Below are positions 49,845 through 61,950 of a stretch of DNA of 64,000 bases, piece after piece. Where the stretch lies: positions 149,675 to 213,674 of the forward strand of contig KB306710.1 in NCBI GenBank assembly GCA_000328365.1, in the 5' to 3' direction. The notes below the pieces were generated by a model. That model was not told the origin of the DNA, did not search any database, and saw only the letters and a program-made list of their open reading frames with translations. The number at the start of each line of letters is the position of its first letter. Positions within the stretch are counted from its first letter, which is position 1. This DNA is from Capitella teleta. Taxonomy: Eukaryota > Annelida > Polychaeta > Capitellidae. Position numbers and translations under genes: made by a program.

Positions 49845-50525
49845 AAATGAAGACGCACAACATCCTCAACACCATCAAAAATACAAAATAAAAATCAATG
49901 AAAATTCCCTTGGTAAACATTTCAGTCACAACACGATGGGTGGAGGAAAATAAATTAAAAGGGAAGAGTAAAACTCGAAATATTCCATAAACAGATAACA
50001 AAAAAATTAAAACGGGACAAAGGGGCGTGGTATAGGGACTCATGAATATTATAAATAAGAATTTCATGAATATATTAAAACTATTATCACAGCAGACGGG
50101 GAGATCAGGGTTTTTTACGATACGTGAAGAGTAAAAGCCAAAATCAGATTACTTTACCGACCAAATAAAAACCAAAAGAAACAACCAAAAAATGATAAAA
50201 CGATGAATTTTAAAAAATACCGATGTATATGAACACGGAGCATGCAAAAGAGACACTTCAATCGTATCGATCATCACTCCAGAGAAGAACTACAAAAATA
50301 TGGCTGATTTTACAAGGAGAACATTTCATCATGTAACACTTTTCCTTGCTGCGGTGTAACCATGGTGAATATAAACAACATGCAAAAATAAAAGAGAATA
50401 TCTCTCTGAACAATGGCTCACAGACATCACGAGCTGCGCAAATATGGCACAAAGGTCAGACTCAAGAGGTCAAAGAGCAGGTCCTCCCGTTAGGAGGCGG
50501 CACCAGTGAAAGGCACAGGCCGAGA

Positions 50526-50602
50526 GGGGGCGCCACGAACCCAGTCTTTCCCTATTTGAACCGGAAGCAAATATTGGAACAATGGGGACCCGTGGCGCCC
50601 CC
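50526..50602. repeat. 12-bp perfect GC-rich inverted repeat in NR4A 3' region
   Basis: GGGGGCGCCACG at 50526-50537 and its exact reverse complement CGTGGCGCCCCC at 50591-50602, with a 53-bp loop. Both arms stand out in AT-rich surroundings. They lie 320-400 nt past the NR4A stop codon, so they could form a stem in the 3' untranslated region; the arms also resemble the core of CTCF-type sites in convergent orientation. Confidence 0.6.
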
Positions 50603-50921
50603 AAGAGGGGAGTTTAGGAACTAAGCTCATTAACATAAAATTTGCATTCTGAATGCTCGAGGTTAACCCGAAAAAAGAAGCTGACTAGAAGAGGCTTCGA
50701 TCAACACGCGAGGTATACGACGTCAGACTGAAGCGAGACGAACAATGATGATCTTTGGTAAACGTCTGCCATCATGAAACGCACATCGTGGAAGGTATCA
50801 AAAGACACTGAACAGAATAACATCCAAAATAATCACTGCTCAATCCACCAAAAAAAAAAATAATAATAATATACAATTGCGTATAAATATAATATGTTAT
50901 ACAATGAAAATAGAAACATTT

Positions 50922-53900
50922 TCAAAATGGCAACTGACTACTGATGAACAAGTTCTCAATCACGGGGGGTGGGGGGCAAATGTTTTGCGTTTTTAGGCTG
51001 TACAGTCTTTGTAAGCCTTCACGGCAGAGCGTACGTAGCTCGGGAATCGTTCCAAGGATGCGCGAAAAGAACTGCGGCTTCTTTTGCGCCTCGCTGTTGT
51101 ACGTGCAGTGATCTCGGAGGCAGTCAATGATCTTCATCTGAAGCTCCTCCATCTTTGACGGCTCCTTCAGGCCGTGTCGCTCTGCAAGGTAACCATGGTA
51201 ACGTGACGTCATCGGTGGTTTTAGATTTGGAAACTCACGAGTGATGAGCGTCAGAGCGGCCATGCAGGCTAGCGATGAGATGTCGATGGTCATCCTCTGC
51301 AAGCTCAGTCCGAACTCCACGATTGAGTTGATCCACTCGCCGAAGTTGGGCAGGCATTGGAGCCTGTGCAGCACTTCACTGTTACAGAAGATGACTTGTT
51401 CGTCATTTGGCTGAACTCTGCAAAAGCAGCATCTCTGCTGTCTATCTAGCTTTTCTCTTAAAGTTACATTATGACTACGCCTCTTAGTTACGTGCTACAG
51501 ATCTCTAAGATACGTTATGCTTACAGAGAGTGCGTTATGATCACTGACCTGGAAGCCACTCGGAGGACAAATATCTCGAGGCAAGCCGACTGCAGCAGCA
51601 GCTCTCTGTCGTCGCTGCAAAGATCAAGGAAGCCAGGGATCTTTTCCGCCCAGCTTTTGATGACGTCAAGGGACTGAAGAATGACATCGTAGAAATGAGC
51701 CAATCCTTCATGGCATTCTCCAGCTTCCTCGCTGCTTGGCTCTTTGAACTGAAACAGCATTGATCAGTAAACCCAACGACGGGCATTTTGCATCCAGGGA
51801 TACCTTGGAGAAATCCAGATTGGGTAGATCCGGTGATGTGTCGACGTGTGCGCGTACAAGGGCAGTGATGAGGCTAACTGGCGGCGAGGGAGGCGATTCC
51901 TGAGGACTCTTTGGTTTCGAGGGCAGTCTCCCTCTTCGGCCTTTCAAACTGTCGGTCCTCACGACTGAAAATCAACCTGAGCGTAAACACCAAGAAACGA
52001 AAGCAGTATGCGTAACCAACCTTCTTTGACCATTCCGACCACTAAGCACTTCTGAAATCGACAGAATTGACATCGATTTCTTCGTCGCTTATCCACGGGG
52101 CAGTTCTTGTCAGCCAGGCATACGTACTTAGCTCCTTTCTGAACCGTCCTCTGTTCACAAGTACAAACAAAATCAGTGTGACTGTCACAGACTACGGACG
52201 ACTTGCTCACCTTGAAGAAGCCTTTGCAACCCTCGCAGGTGCGGACTCCGTAGTGTTGGCAAGCGGCGTTGTCCCCGCAGACGGCGCACATCAGACTCTC
52301 CTTCTGCTTGTGCTCCGTTGGCGGAGGTGGCATCCCGCCTTCTCCAATCGGTGACGACCTTGACGAGCTAGGTGTGGAAGGTGTTGGTGGAGACTGCATG
52401 CGGAACTTTCCCATGTCCAACCTGCAATACAATCAATGAACTCCTGTGCAAGCACCTCCTGAGGTATACATACCCCGCGTCTGCTCCCATTGGACCACCG
52501 ATATTGAGCGAGAGACCACTTCCTGATCGTGAGTACGGCTGTCTGGCGATGTGGATGTTGATGTCACCGTGATAGAAACCTGGAGAACCCTGCGCTGGTC
52601 CGGAAAAATTGAAGTTGGAGTCAGCCATTCGTGGAGAGTCGTAGAACCCCTGCTGATAGCCATGGATTTCTTGGCGACTATCCATGTACTGGTTGCCTTG
52701 GAAAGCAGGTTGCTGGAAGATACCGTCTTTGCGATCCGGGAAGCCTGGCATGGAGTACGCTGGCGATTGAAAGGAGTCTTTCGAGAACAAGTCTAAGTTG
52801 TCTTGGTAATTTTTCGGGTACGATGGGTCTTCAGCATATTGCGAAGGAGCTGTGCTGGAGGCGGGGCTTGGCGAGAACCCTTGGTACCCCATGCTGCTTG
52901 AACCGCCCCCTGAGAATTTCTCTGATCCAGGAGTTGATGGACTAGACTGTTCACGAGGGTAGAACTCTGGTTTCTCGTCTCGCTGCAGCATGTAGGAACC
53001 GTGGATGGTGTAGGTCGACGAGGACACGAAGCCACCGTCCGACGCAAAGTTGCTTGCCATTGGTTCCGCTTGGGTCATGCCGTCGAAGTATGTGGAGTCT
53101 GCTGATGACGTGGGATCGCCAGTCGGTGTTGGGAACGAGCGGTTGCTGCCGTCGCTGTGGGGAGGCTGCAGACTGTTGTCCTGGTAACCAGAGCTGTAAT
53201 TGCTGACGTCGCTGGCCATGTTGAGTGGCGTACATGCAGATGAATCGTAGCCAGAGAAGCGATCGGCTACAGGACTGCCAATGGATGCGTATGAAGCCTG
53301 TAACATGTAGGAAGACATTGTGAAAATGAGGAATCGCGCACCTCTGCAAGCTTCATATATACATGTTTACAAGCAAGGAAAAAAATGCATGGGAAGAAAT
53401 GTCAACAAATTTCTAAATTTAACTACCTTTCTATTTACAGCCCATGTAAGTGTATTTTTACAAGATGTATGACTCGCACTTTCCATTCATCGGCCTCTGC
53501 TTACGCATGCATCTACTCGAGCGGAACGGTCTCCCACCTCGGCGTCTCGTCTTTAACGCAAAAGGAGTTCGATCCAGCGTCATACACACGTCACCGCACG
53601 CTTGGCTGGCTTCATCTAACACAGTAAAACACGATTAAGACCGAGATGTGTGCGACGGATTCACCATGGAGTTAAAAATAGAGAAATGGGGGAGCCCAAG
53701 TGTCGTGCGTCACTGCAGACGTGGCCTGGATTGTGCAGTACTTGGCAAATACTAGTAGTACCTCACGTTCGATCAGGATATCAGTTAGCAGAGGCATGCG
53801 TTCAGCGGGTGGAACAGTGAGGAATACGAAAGCGCACATTGAATAGAGAAGGCGTGCTGTTGTGTTGAGCTTCGATCTGGTTCGTTGCAGCGCTTGAAGA

Positions 53901-55107
53901 TCGGTTACAAGACAGAAGAAAGTGGCAAAGGCAAAATGAGATATGATGTGCGATTGGAATGCAACATAGCGGCAACCCTATTGCTTCCCCTCCTCCTCCT
54001 CCTTCTCCCGCGCGAAATCCTCGCTGGCCGATTGAGCTGCTGTGTGGTTAGCACCACTGCGTGCGTAGCTCCTATCCGCAGGTGTTTCTTTTGGAAATGA
54101 GATCTCCAAATGACAGCGCGGCTGGATGCGCCCCCCAAGCGCATAAATTAGGAATACTTACTTAATCTTCACCCAGCTGGACACCCTGACCTTGCGAGCT
54201 TTTGTTTAGGCTTCACTTGACCTCTAACTGACCCTAAATAGCGATCGCCGCGTGGTTCCCAATTACCCGCGCCAAATAACTTACCATATTTCACCCGATC
54301 GAATGCTTTGCGCACATCTAGGAAATATTCCAATCAGAATTTAGCGCCGCCGCGTGCAGTCGCACCCCTGCCTCGTTTATTTACTTGATGAGCGCAGTCA
54401 GGGGTCGTCTTTCTCTTATATATAATTGCGTTCGATGCATGGATCGCTCTCTGGCGTCCGAACATCCAGCGACTGACCTTCATAAGAGAACACGTGAATA
54501 AAGCGGCATTGAGAGGCGCATTGACACCGCTACTTGGAAGTTAATAAATCATCCGATATTATCTTATAACCGGCTTGAAATTAACGCCGAGGTGCCCCCC
54601 CCCCCTTCCGTTATGGCATCACTCGGCCGTGAATTAAGCCAGCAAATGTCAGCCGACCGAAAATGATTAAGCAGAGGGAAACTCTAGATCGAGACGAACC
54701 TGAGGAGACTGGACGATCAGCATCCCGGAATCAGAAGAATGTAGATTTCCTGATGTGGAGTGCGATGGCGTCGACGGGGTCCTTAGGGCGCCACGGTAAC
54801 CCCTGCAGGCGTCGATGACAGACGACGAAGAACACAGATGCAGAGCTTCGAGCGGAGGTGGATGAGGTGGAGGAGGTAGGGGAGGCGTGAAATCTCTGAC
54901 CAGCGGACTCGAGTCTGGAGCCGGTGACACGGCTGTGAAAAAGAAATTGATAATGAAGAATAACTGGTGTTATCGGTGCATTTATTTTAACCATCATTAC
55001 AATTACTCACAATCAATGTTATTATTACCAGCCCGGCACGAATGCGAGTAGGGGCTGTATGGCATATCCTTCAGCGCGCGCTGATTCTCTAATGAAGTAG
55101 CGGACAT
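50922..55107 (-). CDS. NR4A: NR4A orphan nuclear receptor (Nurr1/NGFI-B/HR38)
   Basis: Nine coding exons join in phase: 55107-55011, 54932-54700, 53297-52474, 52421-52211, 52150-52021, 51964-51804, 51748-51549, 51417-51239 and 51181-50922, 764 residues. NR4A proteins are ligand-independent transcription factors that bind the NBRE (AAAGGTCA) as monomers and are usually immediate-early genes. Residues 1-385 are a Ser/Pro/Gln/Tyr-rich activation domain. The DNA-binding domain begins at Cys430: [20 protein letters not shown] with P-box CEGCKGFFK, then [20 protein letters not shown] and [19 protein letters not shown]. The NR4A-specific A-box [18 protein letters not shown] follows at about 500-517. 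The ligand-binding domain (about 545-764) has [42 protein letters not shown] and the C-terminal QLPF. Seven of the eight introns are 52-131 bp; the one before the third coding exon is about 1.4 kb. The three 5' exons are less certain. A start at 53318 (MSSYMLQ, reading through the 53297 acceptor) would give 661 residues; a start at 54723 (MLIVQSPQ) would give 662. Confidence 0.96.
51189..51202. promoter_or_regulatory. X-box palindrome in an NR4A micro-intron
   Basis: GTAACCATGGTAAC fits both RFX half sites and is followed one base later by TGACGTCA (51204-51211). Both lie in the 57-bp intron 51182-51238, overlapping the polypyrimidine and acceptor zone on the minus strand. A regulatory role is possible but not shown. 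Confidence 0.3.
53298..54699 (-). other. NR4A 5' intron / alternative promoter region
   Basis: About 1.4 kb between exon 54932-54700 and the main N-terminal exon. Its 3' end has two usable configurations: the acceptor at 53298-53299 (CATGTTACAG), or a first exon beginning after GCTTGCAG near 53347 with the ATG at 53318. It also holds a poly-C run (54594-54605). No other exon was recognised. Confidence 0.6.
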
Positions 55108-55138
55108 CGTCGGCAGAGCTTTTTGAGCGCACAAGCCG
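55108..55138 (-). promoter_or_regulatory. Short 5' UTR of the extended NR4A form
   Basis: The ATG at 55107 is preceded by 31 nt and then by a strong polypyrimidine tract and AG (CCCTTGCCCCTCCCCCAG ends at 55139). The transcript therefore either has an upstream untranslated exon or receives a trans-spliced leader here. Confidence 0.5.
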
Positions 55139-58100
55139 CTGGGGGAGGGGCAAGGGGAGGGCTGTTCTAGGTGCCGACGAAAGCGCTCGAGCGAAACAAT
55201 GAAGATGACAGTTCGATAGAAACACATCGCAACATATGTTTTGAAGATGCAACGCCATAAAGACAGATGCTACGCCCCACGCCAATCCCTTCAAACAAAC
55301 ACCATTCTCTGTTGCGAGGTGCCAAGCTAACCATTACAATCATATAATATAGAGATTGCCCTTGAATAATTGAGATCCCGTTTTATTTATTGCTTACGTC
55401 ATATCAGTTGTAATTTTATTAAAGGAATACCAATGATGAGATTTTATATATTTATTTGCGTGTACATTTTTTTTTTCTGTGTTTGCCACCCTTTAAATCA
55501 GATTTCAATTTTTCTACACAAATTAAATTTTATGAAGTGAGAGTTTGCTATTCAACCAACACATTCAATGTTATCACATGTTAATGGGTTTATCCAGTAT
55601 AATGTCATGCCCTTTGCATGCCTCTCAATGGGGTCAATTTGAAATTGCAATTAATTAATTAATTAATATCGCAGTCATAACAACTCGGTATAAAAATAAA
55701 ATTGCCTTATTTATAAATAAAATAATAATAATATAATTTCACCCCAAAAAAATCCTTATTTACAGACAAAATAATAAAATAAGTTTACAATAAAACTGCT
55801 TTATTTATGAATAAAAAAAAATAATTTTACAATAAAATTGCCTTATTTATAAACAAAATAATAAAATAATTTTACAATAAAATTGCCTTATTTCTAGGAA
55901 TCAGTGGAAATCCAACAGCGGAGACCAAAGTACGAGAGGTGAATTCGAGGTCACGGTGTGAAATTGCAGCTGCGAAATCTCAGAGAGTTACGCAGAAAGA
56001 GCCGAAGGAGGAGAAACCCTATGTACACGGAACACATCGGAGTTTCCGATACTTTTGAAATGTACGTATGCTTATGATAAAGTAATGAGAGCTTGCAACA
56101 GATACAAGTATACGCACACCTGGCTCAATCAGCTGATTGATCAAGGTGGGTCACTTTGATTCACACGACCCACCAACACCAACGTCTAGACTGCGAAGGC
56201 GTGATTGACTGCGTTATGCAATGATTAAATTAAATTTGACTTGATCGTCAGACTCACCCGTGTTTCTCTTGGAGCGAGGAGAGAAGCGATTCATAACCGA
56301 ATGTTTGCAGGTGAAATCCATGATAAAAGACTAAATGAAACAATTACAAGATTATCACTTCATTGGCGTGTTTTTTCGACGAACCACCACAGAACAATTA
56401 TTCATTGTTGGCTGATGGCTGAGCTTAAAGATTATAAGACATGCTTCATTGATTCCGCGTCACGCTTCATTGCACTTTGATACAACAGGTGGCGGAGACG
56501 CACAGAGCTGCGAACACCAGCGTTGCAAGACGAGGATGGGCCGCAGGAAGAAAAAAAAAACCCTCGAAATAACCCATCACTTTCAACGATTAACCACTCC
56601 TTGTATAAAGCGCACAAATGAAATCACTTTCGGTTCATCCGTTATCGAATTGATATCCGTCAGAAGCCGTGCGAACCACAGGCCTAGTAACTGTAGTCCT
56701 TGTCATGCTGGACGAGATCTCGGGAGTGTTGGGTTGATCCTGAGTAAGAACTGGTCGTCGGGAGACGGAGACCCACACGACATGTGATCCTGAACCGTAC
56801 TGTCGACAACCAAATGGGACTCTTTTCATATGCAACAGCATAATACCAATGCTTGGCGACCTTTTGTCGGTGACATTTCAACTGTTATTATTCCCAGTGA
56901 GAAAATCACGTTGCCCGAATGTGAGCAATCCTTCGATGTTCACCGGGCGCGCTCTCCAAATCAAATGTCTTCCACCCCAAATTACACCCACAGTGTAAAG
57001 GCCAAACTTTCCATCTTGTTAAGCAAGCGTAACGTGAGAAATATTGCCCATTGAATAACGCCAGGGGTCAACATGTTGCAGCCCGAATGTCACCGAATGC
57101 CAGCGACCAACTGCGTGCTGTAATATATTACAACACTAGTTATTGCGTTTATTGAAATCGTTTCTCGCAGTTGGAATTGTGTGCACGTTCGGAGACATAT
57201 CCCGAAGGGTGAAGAAGGATTTTACTCGGGCACAGCGCCGGTCAGTGAGGTTGAAAGAAAGCATGCGCTGTCCAGAGGCCCTCATTTATCTAGGGTCCCC
57301 TGGGACGTATTGTCGCCCGTTTGGTTGATTTCCCCGGGGTCCTCGCACCCCTTCGCCCGGGCCTCATTTGTTGTGGCTCACAATAAGCGCGTTTCGAACG
57401 ATAACACACGTCACATCCGGTGTCCACGTGACCAAATGGGCGATAATCGAGGGTAGAAAGGGGGAGAGACAAGCAGAAATCTCTGATGGGCATTTAAAAA
57501 GAAGGCCTGATGAATAAGTCAACGAAGATTCTCTATTCGTCAGGAGACTTTAAAAGGTGAGATCTCGCTCACCAGACGAGAGCACGGTGGCGATCCGAGT
57601 ACTTAAGGGCTGTTTATATTATACACGTCAGTTATTATAATTCAACAGAGGGATATGATTAGATGACGGATCGGAATTAGAGATCAGAGTGAACAGCATC
57701 CATCACGTGCTATTTACAGTGATCTCCAGCGTATTGAGACCGAGTCAACAGAATAGGGAAGGGCGAAAAGACATAAATCATAACCCTCTACACCTCGATT
57801 TCCATTGATGTGGCTTCCCTCACTCTCTGAGGAGGGAGAGGGGCGAGAGGGAGGGGGTAGAGATTAAGATCAATGGTCTGATCACAGAATATGTTAATCA
57901 TTATCATAAACACACGATTCTTAGAAATGAAAATTCAACAGAGATAAATAATTAAACCGCGAAGCGAATTAGTGAGCAATGGCCGCCGCGATTCATATCG
58001 ACCGAATTTAATTACACCCAGAAAGTTTTAGTGGCAAATGCAGCGACTTGTCAAGACGATATGTTGCCATCTCAATAATTTCCCCTTGGCTGAACATATT

Positions 58101-60540
58101 TTATAATTCTTGTCGAACAAGCTGGAGATGGTCGCCAACAATGCGACTTGCGCATCTGGTGCCCCGAAAGTGGTTTGATCGATATCATTTTACACAGCTG
58201 CGAGTGACGCCGCTCATCAAAGCGAAAGGCGAGGTCTGGCATTCAGCCTTCTTCAGCCCAGATTTCACAGCAATAAAATCATTGTCTTGATTATCCCGTG
58301 GAAACGCTACCTGGGTATTTCAAAGGGATGTTAATCGTGCACCTTTGCTTAAATAAGCATTGATGCATAGCATATTTCATAAAATTAACAAAATCAAATG
58401 AAATAATTACCAATCAACCTTGATCATATGTCTATAAACAAATGCATACAGTAATATATATGTCCTGTTGCAAAGACGGGTGATTAGTGTAAGTGTTGAT
58501 ATAATTCTCTAGCGCCGTTAATGGCAGATGACCTGGAGATCCAGGTTTCTGCAGCGTTAACTTAACATGTGGCCAAACAGTTGAGGGAAGGGAGCGAAAT
58601 TTGAGAGAGAGGTAATTTTTTCTTCCAATTTTGAAAGACGAAGAATAAGCACATATTCCCCCATCTCTCCTATCCTCTCCTCTCTTCGCCGCCCGTAATG
58701 TTTTCCTTCGTAAGCGCTTTTCTACCTTTGCAACAACCACACACGGAAAAAAACCCAACAAAAAAACGAGGAAACATTTTTTTTTTTTTTCGTATTTTTC
58801 TTCATTTTCTTCTCTTTGGAGTCGAAGCGAGGCGGAATTCCAGGCAGTGCCAGGCGAACCCGCTGTTGCTCTGGATCACAGCCACTGCGCTATGAAGCCA
58901 CCCAGATCATGCATGACTGGTCAATATGTCCTTTTCGACCCCTGTCCATCAGGGTTCAAAGGTCGTCATCGCACACTCGCCAGGAGGCAAGCAGCCTTGC
59001 CCCATGTGGTTCAAATCTTGATCGGATTTCGTGGATCCGGGCGATTCCACGGCAGCATCCATCGATCTCCCACGCGTCATGCGCGCTATTTGACTTGTGC
59101 TATCATTAGAGAGCTAGGCGCATTTTTGTTTCAAGTCATTTTTCATTCTTGGCCGTCAGAAGTCTGACAGAAAGCGGCGATCGGCGCTGAACGCAACTCA
59201 ATTGAGATGGCGAAAGATAATGTGTGAACGCTGCTTTATCTCGCAACATTGATTAAGTTAGTAGAGCATGGATTCAGGTCGATTCATCGCTCGTCACATA
59301 TAGGATAGCATTACGATAAGCTGATACGGTTTTATAGGCCCATAACCCGAATACCGATAAACAGGTACATGTAATTAAGCGTGTATTTAATTGATATTGC
59401 ATAGGCCTACCGATTTATGCGAGTGATCAGCGTATAAGGTGCGCTAATGGCTACCTGTGTACAAAACTATATCTTGGCCAACATCGAGATTCAAGTCCAA
59501 CTCATCAAGGACAAAGATTAAAAAATGGGTCAAGTATTACACAACCCGGATGTTGGCGTCCAGTTAGTTCACAAAAAAAGAACAAAAACAATCAAAGCAT
59601 CATTCTGGGGTTCAGGGTGTTTCCTGAGTACAAAGAAATGCGGGGAAATTGACTTTGTTCTGAGTACTGAAATGTCAGCTGAGCATGCGCACTGTGCGCA
59701 TGTCGCTCGCGTTCGCCCTTCTGGCACTTCGTCCAGACCTTTGAGAAGACAACAGGTCGGCCCTGGGTCGCGGCATTCGTTCATCAATTAGATTTCGTAC
59801 AATCAGCATTGTCGACGCTCCTCAAAACACCTTTGTCCAGTTTCGGTCGCGGATTCCAGACACGTTGCCGGACGATAATACACGCGAAAGTTGCGAGCAA
59901 CTTCGTTAGTCACTTTGTAATGGCGGCATTCGGAGGACTTGGCAAGGACCATGTTCGTGCGGAAAAAGCGAAATTACTGTGACAGGACATGCGACGCCAG
60001 ATATGCATACGAGAAGCTATCATACACCGCTGCCTCCTTGCTTCTATGTTCATAGATTCCACGACGAAGCCACGGATATTAAGGCGAATACTTTCGCATG
60101 AAAGACCGCGAGAGAGTCGCTGGCTACGTATGTCCATTTGGCCAATGCAATCTCATCTCGCCCACTCATTGCTGACGACCTTGAACTCAACAAGAGCTTC
60201 TTTCTCATCGGCCGAGGAAGGCAAAGAAGAGGGAGAAGAGCTGAAATGGACAGCACAGTCCTTTAGTGCTTGTCTTGTTCATTATTCCGCCAATTAGCGC
60301 CTTGAGTGTTGATTTGCAAGCGCTCGACGCCACTTCGACTCACTTGCTTCACGTCATTTTGGGAGCTACTTTTTATTCGCTCAGGCATGTTTATCACTTG
60401 TGAGATTAGAGCGCACCGCCGCTTTGAACAGGACCGTCGGCCTATTCCTCGAATTATGCGCTATACATTTGCAACATACATACATCTGCCCTGAGCTAGC
60501 TTCGTACTCGTGAGGAGAGAGTGTTCATCTTGACGAAAGT
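55139..60540. other. Upstream region of NR4A, no gene seen
   Basis: Contains the 45-bp-period repeat at 55690-55895 and otherwise single-copy-looking DNA. Several plus-strand open frames (56449, 57181, 58847, 59525) lack recognisable domains. NR4A promoter elements may lie here, but none was identified with confidence. Confidence 0.45.
55690..55895. repeat. AT-rich tandem repeat, about 45-bp period, 5 copies
   Basis: Repeated blocks of ATTGCCTTATTTATAAAC followed by AAATAATAAAATAATTTTAC start near 55701, 55750, 55795, 55837 and 55882, with indels between copies. Confidence 0.85.
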
Positions 60541-61610
60541 CATAATGGACACAAATCCGAGGAGCGGAGAGGGGAGGGGGCGACGTCCGTCGACGCCTAA
60601 TCACCCGACATAATCCCGCGTCGTCCACTTCGTTGCTAATCCACCTTCCGCGAAATCCAAGAAGCCTGTCCGTGGGACCTGACCTTGAGGCGGCCCCGTC
60701 GAGCGACCATCCTCCCCGCCCCCCCGTCGCCACCCCGTGTGACAGCGGAGGAGACTTCATTAGTGGACGAGGTGTCGACTCGGTGCCGACGATTCCTTCA
60801 CGTGGCACCCTCAAGGACGAAGAAGCAACGCCAGAGAAACACCTCACCGCGACCAAAAGACTCCGCGCAGACGAAGAGATGAATGCGGTAATTGGTGTAG
60901 AGCTTATGTTCTGCGCAAATCATTTCAAAAAGAAGTATTCACCTGAAAAGGCAGTGCTGCCTGTGATGTACCGTGAAGGCTGAGGAGGAGGAGGAGGTTG
61001 GCGTGATTGGCAGTCGTCAGCATTCTCCGTCCAATGACTGCTCATCTTTGCAATTACCTTTGTGCGGAAAAAGCTTCGCGAAAAGACGCAAAGATGGAAG
61101 TGGGAGAAAAAAAAAATGACCATGGGAATTTCAGCGCAGGCCCATTAGCGGCGCTTTGTCCATTTTAAAAGCAAGGTGTCCGAAGAAGCGCAAATTGGTG
61201 CCGAGCGGAGAGTAAAAGCGACAGACGACGTTTACGTGACGGTCGCGGGAGGAAGGAGGAGCCTTGCCAACACCCGCCCGGCCCTGGTCGGTGGCGACGA
61301 CGCGAACCGAGTAAAAAGCGACTTCCTAATGGAGGCATTGTGCCCGAGGCAACTTGCAACGCACGTCTTTGGTTGACCCTAGCGAAGAGGGGTCAAGGTG
61401 TCTGAAATGCGTTAATAGCGGAGTAATGACGCCGAGACGACGCCAACCATCTTCTCCGTGAGGAGCACGACGTCCAGTCACGGGACACACGTTTCCCAGC
61501 CATCCCCCTCTGCCCTTTCGCTGCGTGACGTCATGCCGACCACTGCACGACCATTCCATTTCGAATGTCCATTCCGTCGCTGGTGCGCGGCCATTAATTA
61601 CACCTCCAAT
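60541..61610. other. GC-rich island with one possible exon
   Basis: Base composition shifts from AT-rich to GC- and CpG-rich here. On the plus strand 60633-60887 is open, ends at a GTAATT donor-like site, and encodes a hydrophilic stretch ending DEEATPEKHLTATKRLRADE plus MNA. No family is recognised and no clear acceptor or start was found. It could be the 5' end of a gene whose other exons lie beyond the window, a CpG-rich promoter or enhancer of NR4A, or chance. The minus strand is also open, which lowers confidence. Confidence 0.3.
61526..61533. promoter_or_regulatory. CRE palindrome TGACGTCA upstream of NR4A
   Basis: A full CREB/ATF palindrome 6.4 kb upstream of the NR4A start. NR4A genes are known cAMP/CREB targets, but the same octamer is frequent across this window, so a specific role is not implied. 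Confidence 0.3.
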
Positions 61611-61720
61611 CACTTATCAATTACGAAATAGTTTGGTTTTATTTCTCCTTATGATAGTCACGGGGTATCCTACGAGCTGTTCTTTTAACCTTTTCTGATC
61701 CATCGTGGCGGGTGTGTTTT

Positions 61721-61774
61721 ATGTTCTATGGCCTATGGTCTATGTTCTATGGTCTATGGTCTATGTTCTATGTT
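61721..61774. repeat. Tandem repeat of TCTATGGTCTATGT type
   Basis: Seven to eight imperfect copies of a 7-8 bp unit (TCTATGG or TCTATGT). Confidence 0.9.
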
Positions 61775-61854
61775 CCCGTGTTACACCAGAGTACTGAGTT
61801 TAGGCGGAATCATGATTCGTTTTGAATTGCTTTAAATAAAGTATTTGTTAATCT

Positions 61855-61950
61855 TATAATTATAAATTATTATTATTATTAATTATTAATTATATTATTA
61901 TTATTAATTATTAATTATTATTATTAATTATTATTATATTAATAATTTAA
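61855..61950. repeat. ATT/TAATT low-complexity tract
   Basis: Nearly pure A/T sequence made of (ATT)n and (TAATTAT)n blocks. Confidence 0.93.

Noticed and set aside
52067-52945. Plus-strand frames opposite the NR4A exons
   Set aside because: Antisense shadows of the strongly supported minus-strand NR4A coding exons.
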